A model generated the notes under the pieces. That model made no database searches, was not told the DNA's origin, and saw only the letters and a list, made by a program, of their open reading frames with translations. Of a stretch of 64,000 nt of DNA, positions 1-10,839 are shown piece by piece. The stretch's first letter is position 1. Each line of letters begins with the position of its first letter. Both the position numbers and the translations under genes were made by a program. The DNA is from Gavia stellata (lineage: Eukaryota; Chordata; Aves; Gaviiformes; Gaviidae): positions 1,302,001 through 1,366,000 of the forward strand of contig NW_026776913.1 of assembly GCF_030936135.1 (NCBI RefSeq), written 5' to 3'.

Positions 1-827
1 CTGCACACACAGAGATGCCCCTGGGCAGTGCTTTGATGCAGGAGGTGTCTGCAGGGCAGAGCTGGGCACACAGTGGGTGGGATGGGCTCTGTGAGCACTG
101 CCAGGGCGGAGAAAAGGGGAGAGAGACTCAGCTCCCAGAAGGGAGAGCTCCAGGCAGGGAGAGCTCCTGGCACCAGAGACATGGTCATTAAGAGACAGGG
201 AGCTGCTACACAAAGTGCCATATGACGAAGAATTTGAGCACCTCCCTGCCATCCCCTGCAGTTCAGAGAACTTCCCCAGAGCAAGTCCCTGGTCTCCTCT
301 GCCACCCAGCACAGCCTCATCCCCAGGGCCACAGGGTCCAGGGCATGAATCACCTCCTCGGCAGCTGGACCTCCAGTGTAGGATCAGTGCATGTGTCCTA
401 CAATTGACACACAACAAACAGGCTAAAAAGGAGTGCCTGCAGTGTCGCTGTCTGTGAGGTGCAGAGGAACGGCTGGGAAAGGGGAAGGCTTCACTGCATG
501 CCCATCTGCCTTTCTCTCCTTGCTTTATTTTCTGAAACTATGGACATATTCTGTATTTCTCCACCTGCCTGTGGTGCTCTCGCTCTCCGGATTTGGTGTG
601 AGGGATGTGGGTCAGCTTCTCTTCTGACTCCATCTTGGGGGACACTGCCCCATATGTGTCTTCATGGCAGCTAGGTGCCTCAGCTGTGTTTTGAACGGTG
701 AGGCACCATGTCGTTCAGTTGGCGGTGTTGGGGAACGAGCTGACTCCCTCCTCATTCAGCTGAGGGAGGGGGATTTCTATGGGAAATGGCACGGGTTTTT
801 CAAAACTCACTGTTCCTCCTTGCACAG
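1..827 (+). repeat. Partial OR14 upstream module (copy M1), 5' part outside window
   Basis: Sequence from the first base resembles the interior of the upstream modules at 13790-14849, 42590-44035 and 60110-61285: the same 'agatgcccctgggcagtg' start, the same purine-rich stretch, then a pyrimidine tract ending in CCCCTGCAG at about 253-261. It ends in a second acceptor-like tract whose AG is at 826-827, directly before the exon of the first receptor gene. The promoter and first exon of this copy would lie left of the window. No protein is supported here; overlapping open frames on both strands are chance products of GC-rich sequence. Confidence 0.7.
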
Positions 828-850
828 GTCCCCATGCCCAGAGGCAGCAA

Positions 851-1783
851 ATGTCCAACAGCAGCTCCATCACCCAGTTCCTCCTCCTGGCATTCGCAGA
901 CACGCGGGAACTGCAGCTCTTGCACTTCTGCCTCTTCCTGGGCATCTACCTGGCTGCCCTCCTGGGCAATGGCCTCATCATCACCGCCATAGCCTGCGAC
1001 CACCACCTCCACAGCCCCATGTACTTCTTCCTCCTCAACCTCTCCCTCCTCGACCTGGGCTCCATCTCCACCACTCTCCCCAAAGCCACGGCCAATTCCC
1101 TCTGGCACACCAGGGCCATCTCCTTTGCAGGATGTGCTGCCCAAGTCTTTCTGTTCATCTTTTTCATGTCAGCAGAACTGCATCTTCTCACTGTCATGTC
1201 CTATGACCGCTACATTGCCATCTGCAAACCCCTGCACTACGGGACCCTCCTGGGCAGCAGAGCTTGTGTCCACATGGCAGCAGCTGCCTGGGGCAGTGGG
1301 TTGCTCTACGCTGTGCTGCACACAGCCAATACATTTTCACTACCACTCTGCCAAGGCAATGCTGTGGACCAGTTCTTCTGTGAAATTCCACAGATCACCA
1401 AGCTCTCCTGCTCAGACTCGTACCTCAGGGAAGTTGGGCTTATTGTGGTTACTGCTTGTTTCAGTGTTGGCTGTTTTGTTTTCATTGTGCTGTCCTATGT
1501 GCCGATCTTGAGGGCTGTGCTGAGGATGCCCTCTGAGCAGGGACAGCACAAAGCCTTTTCCACGTGCCTCCCTCATATGGCCGTGGTCTCCCTGTTTATC
1601 ACTACTGCTGTGTTTGCCTACCTGAAGCCCCCCTCCATCTCCTCCCCATCCCTGGACCTGGTGGTGTCATTTCTGTACTCGGTGGTGCCTCCAGCAGTGA
1701 ACCCCCTCATCTACAGCATGAGGAACCAGGAGCTCAAGGATGCCATCAAGAAATGGTTTTCACGGACATTTTTCAACAGCTGA
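851..1783 (+). CDS. Olfactory receptor, OR14-like (OR1)
   Basis: A 310-residue class II odorant receptor, a rhodopsin-like GPCR that would act at the cilia of olfactory neurons through Golf. Visible marks: N-glycosylation site N3-S-S; GN in TM1 (39-40); PMYFF at 56-60; extracellular-loop cysteines C95 and C177; DRY at 119-121 within SYDRYIAICKP; SY at 215-216 entering the third inner loop; KAFSTC at 234-239; NPLIY at 284-288 in TM7. The ATG at 851 was chosen over the in-frame ATG at 779 because a splice acceptor (AG at 826-827) lies between them and because MSNSSS is the start shared by all five genes here. One oddity is YVPIL at the end of TM5, where the paralogues have YVQIL. The frame is intact. 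The ligand is unknown. OR14 membership rests on sequence pattern. Confidence 0.95.
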   Translation: MSNSSSITQFLLLAFADTRELQLLHFCLFLGIYLAALLGNGLIITAIACDHHLHSPMYFFLLNLSLLDLGSISTTLPKATANSLWHTRAISFAGCAAQVFLFIFFMSAELHLLTVMSYDRYIAICKPLHYGTLLGSRACVHMAAAAWGSGLLYAVLHTANTFSLPLCQGNAVDQFFCEIPQITKLSCSDSYLREVGLIVVTACFSVGCFVFIVLSYVPILRAVLRMPSEQGQHKAFSTCLPHMAVVSLFITTAVFAYLKPPSISSPSLDLVVSFLYSVVPPAVNPLIYSMRNQELKDAIKKWFSRTFFNS

Positions 1784-2017
1784 GACCTGCCCTCTCTCTT
1801 CACACATGATTCCCAGTGCATCCCGTAGTGTATTAGAGGTTTGTTTATTCACTCTGTTACTAGTTTTGTTGTTGTTATTTCTCCCTATCATTTTCCTACA
1901 TGACTGTTTGGATTTGTCCCTTACGCTTGAGGCAGGAACGTGCTCTCTCTCACCTGGACACCTTAGAAAACTTTGTGTAATGCTGGCTCATATCTGACTC
2001 TTTCACACTGTCTCTGT

Positions 2018-2023
2018 AATAAA
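2018..2023 (+). terminator. Poly(A) signal AATAAA after OR1
   Basis: AATAAA lies 235 bases after the OR1 stop. The sequence just beyond it (GGGATCTCCC followed by a TGCACT/TGCAGTGCCTG-like stretch) is also found beyond the AATAAA at 45160 after OR4, so the two 3' ends are paralogous. Confidence 0.65.
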
Positions 2024-2084
2024 ATGGGATCTCCCCTGCACTCTGCCTGCACGGTTGGCTCTTCTTCCAAACCTGGTGTCAAGA

Positions 2085-3450
2085 AGAACAAGAGCCCAAA
2101 AGGACTTTGGTTCTTCCTCGCCCCTTCTGGGGAGGCCGGGAAGTGTTGCACTGTTTTTCCGCACTTGGCTTTGCTCATCCTCACATCCCCCTGCCCCCAG
2201 GAAGAGCCCTGAGCCACACGTGAGGGACCAGCTCTGCCTGCCCAGGGCCTGGGGCTCAGGGTTTGGCCTTTCTGCTTCATCTAACAATCCAAGGGCTTTC
2301 TCAGCATTACAGCCACCTGCACAGTGCCTTTGCCTCCCTGCAATCACAGCCTCCAGTTATCGGCTCTAACGAGTCCCTGGGGAGGCTCTGTCAGTAATGG
2401 CCCTCAGTGGGACCCAGTAATGCTTCAAGGTTCTTTAGCTTTTGCTTCTGCCTTTGACTTCTTGAGAGGCTTGATCACTCTCATCATCAGAGATTCATGG
2501 ACTACAGGCCCAAATACACCGTGGGGCTCATTAAAGTACAGAAAGCCCTAACGAGCTATTTCCCTGCGTGTCACTTTCTTCAAGTCTTCAAGACTTGTGC
2601 AGCTAATTGGAATCATTTCATTGTCTAGTTAAAGAGGAAGATTTCAAGGTGACCCTAATAAAAAATATATATTTTTAAATGTTACATTTTATTCCTTTCA
2701 GTTTAAAGAAGAGGTGACAGCAGCATTCTCCAGTTGATATTGACCCAGAGTGTCGGGGAGGAAAAGCAGTCCCTTGAGGCCTGACACTGCACGGACACCC
2801 TTGCTCCTCACCTCCCCAGCCCCACCATTTCTGTCCTTGGCCACCTGGGACTTGCCTCACTTTGCCTTCCGTCAGACTTCTCGGGACTCTGGGAGCTGAA
2901 TGTTACAGCGCCATTGCACCACCTCCCACCTGCTTTCCTTAGAGAACTGCCTGCACACCGGCACAGAGGGAATGTTCCTCTTTGCAAGCAAAGAGAAGGA
3001 AAGCAAGGAAAAGTTTCATAAACATTAAAACGCACTCCTCAGCCACACGTAAAGTACAAGCTAGGTCTCATGAGGCTGACTTTCTACAAGGGATAATCTC
3101 ATGAGAAATGCTTTAGATAGGGAGATACAAAAAAGTAAATATCAACGTAATTAAAGAGTTGGCTCTTAAAGAGAGACAATTAGACTACTGAAGGACAGGC
3201 CGGCTTTTAGTCCCTGAAGCTCAAAGCAGCAGCGTAGGTGAGAGGTACCAGAACGAACAAAGAGAAAGGGAAGGAGAAAACTGGAGAATAACGGAAAGGG
3301 CCTTTGCCCAGGCAGTCTGCATCTGAAACGACGATTTTAGAAATGGTCTTTGTATCAGGGCAGGGGAAAGTCAATGAAAGATCAGAGAAATGAAATACAG
3401 CGTAGGACAGGCAGAAGAGTGGTACTGTTGTTACAGGGGAAGGTCAGCAT
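2085..3450 (+). repeat. R duplicon copy 1 (unclassified local repeat)
   Basis: Pairs by eye with 18200-19870. Shared blocks include the CCAGGAAGAGCCCTGA-like core, 'atcggctctaacgagtccc', 'ggggctcattaaa', and a late block around 'aaaagcagtcccttgaggc'. Further partial copies lie at 7530-7830 (reverse), 10840-11730 and 40390-41712. No transposon protein, terminal repeat or poly(A) tail is visible. It may be flanking DNA carried with receptor duplications rather than a mobile element. Confidence 0.6.
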
Positions 3451-3588
3451 TTCCTTGGAATATGTCTTTTGAAAGGTCATGGGATTGGTAGAGGTCTCTT
3501 GTGAGTGAGGACAAAGCAATGGTGCACCCCTCTTGGAAAGAACGCCAAAAGTGCAGCCCAGGGAACCCCAGGCTGTACAAGCTCACTT

Positions 3589-4150
3589 CACAGAATCACA
3601 GAATCACAGAATCACTAAGGTTGGAAAAGACCTGTAAGATCATCAAGTCCAACCATCAACCTACAAACCCCACCATGCCCATTAAACCATGTCTCACAAT
3701 GCCTCATCCACACGTTCCTTGAAAACCTCCAAGGATGGTGACTCCAGCACTTCCTTGGGCAGCTTATTCCATTGCCTTACCACTCTCTCAGTAAAGAAAT
3801 TTTTTCTAATATCGAGTCTAAACCTCCCCTGGTGCAACTTGAGGCCATTTCCTCTTGTCCTGTCACTAGTCACTTGGGAGAAGAGGCCAACACCCACCTC
3901 TCTGAAACCCCCTTTCAGGTCATTGTAGAGAGCGATGAGGTCTCCTCTCAGCCTCCTCTTCTGCAGACTGAACAACCCCAGTTCCCTCAGCCGCTCCTCA
4001 TAAGACTTGTGCTCCAGACACCTCACGAGCTTTCTCGCCCTTCTCTGGACACACTCCAGCACCTCAATGTCCCTCTTGTATTGAGGGGCCCAAAACTGAA
4101 CACAGTATTCAAGGTACGGCCTCACCAGCGCCGAGTACAGGTGTACTCAT
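3589..4150 (-). mobile_element. CR1 LINE 3' fragment
   Basis: The plus strand starts with repeated 'cagaatca' units, the reverse complement of the octamer array ending CR1. The minus strand encodes about 140 residues of the CR1 ORF2 C-terminus, with [37 protein letters not shown] and WNKLP blocks, open from about 4125 to 3694. It is 5'-truncated, the usual CR1 form, and its near-open frame suggests a fairly young insertion. Confidence 0.93.
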
Positions 4151-4196
4151 TTGGTGAGGAGTGTGCCATCAGTTAGAGGCCCCTTGGGTGACATTT

Positions 4197-5345
4197 CTGG
4201 GACCTTGAAAGAGAAGAATTTGTCCAAAAGCAGTCAGCATGGACTCACCAAGGGTGAATCATGCCTCACCGACTTGATTGCCTTCATGATGAAGTAGCTG
4301 CATTTGTGCATGAGGGGAGAACAGTGGATGTTGTTTACCTCAGCTTAAGCAAGACTTGTGGCATGGTGACCCTCAATACTCTTCTACCCAAGTTAGGTTC
4401 TTACAGTCTGGATGGGTTGACAGACAGATAGGTGAAACATCAGTTGGATGATCAGGCTGAGAGAGCAGTGGTGACGGGGTCATACCCTACCTGGAGGCCA
4501 CTGGGACATACTGGGGCATTGTGGGGCAGCACAGGGGACTCTGCTGAGACCTGGGCAGTTTAATACATGTAGCTATGACTTGGAGGAGGCAAATCTCACC
4601 TTGTTTGTCGATGACCCTAAATTGGGAGGACCATTGCTGTGCCCTAGGGATGCCATAGAGGGGAAACTGGAGAGGTGGGAGGACCGTCCTGTCAGAACCT
4701 TCATGGGACAGAAGGCGGCCAAATGGCAGGTCCTGCGCCTGGGACAGACTAACGCCCTGCAGTGGTAGGGGCTGAGGACTGCCTGGCTGAGGATCAGCTC
4801 TGCGTAAAAGGCCCTGGTGGTGCTGGGGGACAGAAAGCAAATTAGAACATCTGTACACTACTGGGTCAATTTTTGGGCCTCATGTGGGGCAGGGGAGGAG
4901 GGAGTGAGCGGCTGTGTGGCTGCTGGGCTATTGGCCAGAGATAACCCACCACAGCAAGGAACATGTTGGTAACTGGAAGCGAGTTCAGAGGAGGGCTGAC
5001 AAGATGCTCAGGGGCTTGACGACGCACATTGGAGGAGGAACTGAGGGACAAGTCCTTGTTCAGCCTGGAGAAGGGAAGGCCTCAGGAATATCAGCCTGCC
5101 AGTCACTGTGGGGATGTTTTCAGGGAGATGGAACCAGTCTGGTCACCGTGATTTTGGCAGGAGGATAATCAACAATAGCGAGGTGTTGAAATAAGGACTA
5201 GTCAGGCTGGAGATAAGGACAATCTTTTTCTCCATGAGGGAATTCCAAGCATCAGAGCAGGTTTCTGAGACATTGTGCCATCTCTGTCCTTGGATGCTTT
5301 CAGCCTTCGCTGGATAAAGCCTTAAGCAACGTGGTCTGACTCCAT
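4197..5345 (+). mobile_element. Diverged CR1 LINE fragment (RT region to near 3' end)
   Basis: Recognisable CR1 order on the plus strand: the 'cagcatggactcaccaaggg' RT block, then the 'gatgttgtttacctcagctt' block, 'aaattgggagga', 'aggtcctgcgcctggg', and finally 'ttggatgctttcagcctt' near the 3' end. Many substitutions and indels remove any long frame, so it is older than the neighbouring minus-strand CR1. Confidence 0.75.
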
Positions 5346-5459
5346 AGCTGCTTCTGCTGTGAGGAGGAGTTTAGACTGGAGGCCCCCTTGGAGTCTCATT
5401 CAGAAGAGTGGAAAACTAAATGATGCTGCAGTTCGTTCCCCTCTGGGTCTTTCCTGGAT

Positions 5460-5890
5460 GAGAGTCAGGAAAGTTTTCAGGTTCCCCATGACCACCATGG
5501 AAGTAAGTCAGGTATTTGTATGGCCAGAGCAGCTGGAGCTTGCTTGTTTCCAGGCAGTGTTGCTCAGATGCAGGGCTGCTTGACAGGTATCCCCAAACAG
5601 CCCTGATCATTCCCTTTGCTTCACCCTTCATTCCCCTTTCACTCTTTTCCCACCTCTCAAGCCCTACTCTTCAATCATCCTTATCCCCTCCCATGTAAAA
5701 AGCCAACTCCTTTTCACCGTTTCCCCACTGGCCCTGCCTTGGCTCACTTTGGACCCTCCTTTGGTGGTTCTGAGATGGTTACCACGGTACTTTCTACCTT
5801 GGTTAGCAGCTCCATTACACTAGTAGTCTTCTTGTCATCTGTAGTGTCCTGTAGGTATAACTTCTGATCTTGTTGGAGGCACCACGACTC
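5460..5890 (+). repeat. E duplicon copy 1
   Basis: Pairs with 10320-10735. Shared landmarks are 'ttccccatgaccac/atgga' followed by GTRAG, then 'gcagggctgcttgacaggta', the 'ccaaacagcc' and 'cctttgcttca' stretches, and a late CACCAC motif. In both places a diverged CR1 3' end lies upstream, so CR1 and flank were probably duplicated together. No coding function is recognised. Confidence 0.6.
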
Positions 5891-6290
5891 AGGATGACCA
5901 TTGGCACACATACTTTAACAGCTGGACTGTTGGAGCTTCAGTCCAGAGAGACCTTGACACACCTGGAGATTTGGCCATGTCCTGGCCCTGGCTGGGGTGG
6001 AGTTAACGTTCCCCATAGCAGCCCTCATGGTGCTCAGCTTTATATTTGTAGCCGGAGTGCTGTTGCTACCACACCGCTGTTTTGGCTCTTGCTTAGCAGT
6101 GCCGGTGCAGCATCAAGGCTACCTCTCCAACCTCCCTCCCCTGCAAAGGCCTGGGGAGGTGGGCAAGGGCTTGGGAGGGGACAGAAAGTGTTTCGGGTGC
6201 TCTTGGGATGTGTCCTTCACATAATGATGTTTTTTGCATATCTAAGGCTATCCACTATGCAAACTGGACTTATGAGGAGGTAAGATGGAA
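5891..6290. other. No recognised feature
   Basis: Short gene-free stretch between the E duplicon and a CR1. Nothing recognised on either strand. Confidence 0.5.
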
Positions 6291-6723
6291 TCACAGAAAT
6301 ACGGAATCACTAAGGTTGGAAAAGACCTGTAAGATCATCAAGTCCAAACATCAAAGCAACCCCACCATGCCCAATAAAGCATGTCCCATAATGCCTCGTC
6401 CACTCGTTCCTTGAACACCTCCAGTGATGGTGACTCCACCACCTCCCTGGGCAGCCTGTTCCAGTGCTTCACCACTCTCTCAGAGAAGAAACTTTTCTAA
6501 TATCCAGCCTGAATTTCCCCTGGCGCAACTTGAGGCCATTTCCTCTTGTCCTGTCACTAGTCACTTGGGGGAAGAGACCAACACCCACCTCTCCACAACC
6601 CCCTTTCAGGTAATTGTAGAGAGTGATAAGGTCTCCCCTCAGCCTCCTCTTCTCCAGACTGAACAACCCCAGTTCCCTCAGCCGCTCCTCATAAGACTTG
6701 TGCTCCAGACCCCTCACCATTGG
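6291..6723 (-). mobile_element. CR1 LINE 3' fragment
   Basis: Starts with reverse-complement CR1 3' units, then matches the 3589-4150 copy closely ([22 protein letters not shown] and [18 protein letters not shown] on the minus strand). It stops shortly before the YCVQFW block, so it is more strongly 5'-truncated. Confidence 0.92.
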
Positions 6724-7529
6724 AGTTAAAATAAAGGTGAGGAATGTCTTCTATGTTGTAGTGAAATATGTCTACCTTTGGTTTTCTTTGTTGGCAAGTA
6801 AGAAACTTCCTTCTGTGCCTGTGTGCAGCTCGTTCTCCAGGTGAAACAGTGGGAATTGGTGCCAAGGGGCTGAAACATGCAGCTGCAGACTTTAGGTGAA
6901 AAGATTCTGTTTTTACAGAACTGCTGTAAGGTCCAGGTGGTTGAAGATAGAAATGGTGGGGTTGGTGGAAGCTACCAAGACTGCCCATATAGTTTCTGCC
7001 ATAAAGGGTCATGACTTCCATATATGTTCCTGCTCAGTTAGGATATGCTCTCTTTCAATATAAATTGCAGATTGCTGTTAACACTTGCTGTGTATGCAGA
7101 AAAATAAAGGGAAATGGGAAAAGACTAAATTCTTTCTTCCTGTTGAATGTTGAACTCTTTTCACTTTGAATACATTCCTGAAACTGCTCAAGTGAACCAC
7201 ATAAAAGCTGAGAATATTAGGAAAATTGGCTTGTTAGGGCTTTTTTTAATGTTCGAGTGCCCTCTGGAGCCAACTTCCTGAACTGCAGATCCTGAAAGAT
7301 TGAACAGGCCTCTAGAGAAGGAAAAGCAGAAGCAAACCTCCACGTTTCTGAGGGGGTTAGTGAGCCCCACCAAGCGCCATCACTGCAGAGACCATGGAGG
7401 GAATGCTGGACAAGGTGACCATCGCTAGGGGCTGGTGAAAGAGGAAGTCAAAGGTGGCAGATAAGAGGTGGCAAATGAAATGTGGGGGTGGCTCTGATGC
7501 CAAGCAGGCCCTTGATGTCTTTCTCTAGG
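6724..7529. other. No recognised feature
   Basis: Moderately AT-rich gene-free sequence. No splice-flanked exon, repeat or long frame was recognised. Confidence 0.5.
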
Positions 7530-7830
7530 GAGGATGACCTAGTCCTGACCCCCACCACCTTGCAAGAGGCATCCTGTCCCTCACAGGATGCTCAGGGCTC
7601 TTCCTATGAGCAGTGGGATGTGGGGTGTGCAATGGCAAGTGCAGGACAGCGGTCGCACAGCTCCCAGCCTCTATGAAGGATGAGGAGGCAAGAAAGCACT
7701 GGGGCTGTAAGGAAATGGTGACCTCCTTGGAAGAGGCAGAAGTGACAGCGAAGAGGACAAGGACCCGACTTGTGTTGTTGAGAGGTCCCAGACCCACCAA
7801 GACTCTCAGCTGTCCCCACCACAGGCTTTC
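7530..7830 (-). repeat. R duplicon partial copy, reverse orientation
   Basis: The reverse complement follows the central R block seen at 18530-18750: a 'tgtcctct' stretch, a 'ggaggtcacc' divergence, the 'ctgcacttgccattgcac' block and the 'gaagagccctgagcatcctgtgagggacagga' block (given in pieces here). It is the only R copy in this orientation outside the inverted arms. Confidence 0.5.
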
Positions 7831-8599
7831 CTACACTGTCCTATGCCTGTGCCTGTTTCCCAGCAGATTTAACCACCTGCCTCCTTCCCTACTTCACTTT
7901 GACCAGGGATGGCCTAAGCTTTACCAGCGTCTCTCTGTCCACCCTGGCTGTTGCTTCAAACACAATGCTTCAGTTTTCTGAGGATTTGCCAATGCCTGTG
8001 AGTCCGTCACAAACCATTCAGCTCCTTTGAAAGCCCTGCTAATGTCTCACTACCATCAAAGATGTTCCGGCCCCAAACTCGCTTACAGCCTCACTCCATA
8101 TCCCAGCACTCAGCTGCGCATCCTCCTTCTTATGCTCTCTCACAACAACTTCAGCATGCCTCCTCGCCAATCCCCTCACCCACTACTTCAGGTTCTCTTT
8201 CTTCCTTTAACACACTCACTGCTACGCACACCCCACTCTCCCTCTGCACTCCTAGGTACAAGCCCTTCCCTCTTTCCCTGCGATAATGGGACCTCATCCC
8301 AGGAGGCTCATCCATATTTCCTGAGGTGCATCCAAGTGTGGGGAGCGAAGGAGGGGAGGAGAGCAAGGTCAGCTCATGGGGCAGGACTGAGCACAGCCAC
8401 CCCCAGCAGCGGGCGTTCCCCATCTGCCCGGCTGAGGCATGGACACAAGATGGAAATGCCTGCAGTACCCAATTGGTACAGACCTGCAGGCAGAGGGCAA
8501 ACATTTTGTTTCGACCCTTTAAGCCTGACCATCAATCCCAGTTCCTTTCCATCTCTTTATCCATCCATCCATCCACATGTCCTGAATACAGTAATATAA
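7831..8599. other. No gene; short (ATCC)4 microsatellite at 8559-8574
   Basis: C/T-rich gene-free stretch. A 190-codon open frame at 8027-8599 has low-complexity composition, no homologue recognised and no paralogue here, so it is not called. The only clear structure is four ATCC units. Confidence 0.5.
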
Positions 8600-8945
8600 C
8601 ACATTAAGTAAGTTTGCCGATGATACCGAAAGAGGATGAGGTCTGTACTCCATCAAGGGTAGAGAAGCTTTACAGAGAGAACTGGATAGAGTAGAGAGCT
8701 GGGCAATTGCCAGCCCTGGTTTTAGCTGCAAACTGTGGGAGGAAAGTCTGTGGAGCAGCCTCACGGAAAGAGATCTGGGGGTGTGGGTTCAGGGCACGTT
8801 GAATATGGCCGTGCCCTGGCAGCCAAAAGGGCTACCCGTGTCCTGGGGTGCATCAAGCATAGAATGACTAGCTGGTCGAGGGAGGTGATTGTCCCAGTCT
8901 GCGCTGCACTGGTGCGGCCCCACCTCAGGTACTGTGTGCAGTTTT
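8600..8945 (+). mobile_element. CR1 LINE internal fragment
   Basis: The plus strand shows CR1 ORF2 blocks: 'aagtttgccgatgatacc', 'gaaagagatctgggggt', 'cagccaaaagggct', 'ctggggtgcatcaagca', 'gaccagggaggtgattgt'-like and 'cacctcaggtactgtgtgcag'. It is truncated at both ends and lacks the 3' octamers. Confidence 0.85.
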
Positions 8946-9489
8946 GTTCATGTGTGCAGTGGTTGATATTCAGAATGAGACTTATTGCTATAGAAATCCT
9001 GGTGCTGATACCAGTTTAACAACCAATTGTCTGACTGTGGAATCTGCCCAGACTCTTCAAACCTTTTCCCCTCTTAGCAGGATGGAGATGAATACCACCT
9101 GCACCCTCCTGCCCTTGACCATCGCACCCACAGCACCGTAGTCATGCTTATCACTTTCCAGGTCTCCTGGGACAATATTAGTGGTGCTCGTGTGGAAGAG
9201 CAGCAGCAGTTAACATTCCCGGTGCCGGACAAGCCTCCCACCAATGCACCACTTGATCAAGGACAGCTGACAGAGCTCCTTAGAAGCTGCTAGAGCTTGC
9301 CAGCAGCTTGTCAGAAGTCTGGGTCTCCTCTGACTATCCTCACTTGGCAGCAAGAGGCACTCTGAACGTCCTCAGAGGGCTCCATGGATCTTCAAGATCC
9401 AAGTTCACTAAGGTTCTCAAAAAAGTCCCCAGAAGACTCTGTTGGGCAAAGTCCTGAGGAACTCGGGGTGATTCCCATATTGATCCTGA
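8946..9489. other. No recognised feature
   Basis: Gene-free; nothing recognised on either strand. Confidence 0.45.
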
Positions 9490-9557
9490 AGTGAGCAGGA
9501 GGTTGGTCTAGAGGCCTCCCAAGATGCTTTCCAACGTGAATGGTTTTGTGATTCTGT
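9490..9557 (+). mobile_element. Short CR1 3' end
   Basis: 'ggttggtctagaggcctccc', then 'ctttccaacgtgaatggttt' and 'tgtgattctg' match the last 70 bases of CR1 in plus orientation. It may be the tail of an older element whose body is no longer recognisable. Confidence 0.6.
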
Positions 9558-9879
9558 CATCTCTCATAATAGCTACTGCAATTCTTGCAGTCACCAATTC
9601 CTCCTCTACATCTGGATTAGCACCAAGCATGATAACCCTAAAGCCAGACCCTCTCATTGGTGTCAGGATGCCACTTAGGACTGAAACATTTTATGTTCAA
9701 ATTTTCATTGTGGATGACATTTGTTTCACACAGAACAGGCCCTTCCTATAGCCTGCAACACCTGTGCATTGCAACATGATGCCAAATGAGAGGGATGCAA
9801 TCAGAAAGTCATGACTCCAGGGTGATGATATTATAACATCCGAGGGGTCCTTGGCAAAGCCGGTAAAAATTTGAAGAGC
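9558..9879. other. No recognised feature
   Basis: Gene-free; nothing recognised. Confidence 0.4.
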
Positions 9880-10240
9880 CCTAAATATCTCAGACGTGAC
9901 ATTGTAAGGTTGGCTTTGCCACTATGGCAGTCTGAGGGAGCTGGGTTTGTTCAGTGGGGAGAAGAGGAGGCTTTGGGGACACCTGGGGACAGCCTTTCCA
10001 CACCTACCAGGAGATCACCAGGAAGAGGCAGCCAGGCTCTCCTTCCCTGTTGTGAATGATGGGAGGGTGAGGGCCAATGGACTTACTTGAAACACCTGAG
10101 GAAAAGCTCTTTACCCATGAAGAGGGTCAAGCCCTGAGGCAGGTTGCCCAGAGAGGTTGTGCTCTGTCAGGCCTTGGAAGATTTCAAGCCTCACACAAAT
10201 AAAACTCTGAGCCACCTGGTGTGACTTGATAGCTGACCTT
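9880..10240 (+). mobile_element. Diverged CR1 3' region
   Basis: Recognisable by 'tttgttcagtggggagaaga', 'gaggctttggggacacct', the 'gccaggctct' stretch, and 'caggttgcccagagaggttgt' near the 3' end. Degraded; it precedes the E duplicon just as a CR1 does at 5.3 kb. Confidence 0.65.
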
Positions 10241-10319
10241 GCTGGGAGCAGCTGGTTGGCTCTCGTGCAGCATGAGGGACTGCCCATTTCCTTCCACCAC
10301 AGGGCTTCCCTGAACCATG

Positions 10320-10735
10320 CTAGGGAAAGCACTCAGCTTCCCCATGACCATGGAGGTGAGCAAACCTAAGTTTGGTCAGATTATCTTTTTTGACTTGCGC
10401 ATGTCACCACTGCTTACCTGCAGAGCTGCTTGGCAGGTACCTCCAAACAGCCTCGATCATGTCCTTTGCTTCATCTTCTCTTTTCTTTTCCCCTCTTTTC
10501 CCCCATCAGAGCTCTGCCCTTTGGTCATCCTTATCTCCTCGCATACAAACAGCCCACCTGTGTTTGCTCTTCCCACACTGGTCTTGCCTTTGCTTGCTCT
10601 GTAGCTCTTTCTGAGATGGGCAGCATGGAGAATTCTATATTGGAAAGTGACTCCATTAAACTAATACCTCATTTTACCATTTGTAGTGCTCTGCAACTCA
10701 TGCTGTTACCTTGTGAGAGACACCACAATCAGACT
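10320..10735 (+). repeat. E duplicon copy 2
   Basis: Partner of 5460-5890: same order of landmarks (TTCCCCATGACCATGGAGGTGA, 'gcagagctgcttggcaggta', 'cctttgcttca', 'cacactggtcttgcctttgc'). Function unknown. Confidence 0.6.
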
Positions 10736-10839
10736 AATTCAATTGCACAAACAGCTGACAAAACAGTGACTCAGTCCATGAGGACCTGGAGGATCTCTGG
10801 GATTCAGCCAACAGAAACCTCCTGAATTTACAAGGAGAA

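Noticed and set aside
779-850. In-frame upstream ATG extending OR1 (and counterparts at 14763, 28033 and 61076)
   Set aside because: A splice acceptor lies between these ATGs and the conserved MSNSSS/MSNGSS start; the added residues look like translated intron and do not form a signal peptide common to the family.
664-1206. Plus-strand 180-codon frame overlapping OR1 (and similar ones over OR2-OR5)
   Set aside because: Out-of-frame shadow of the conserved receptor exon.
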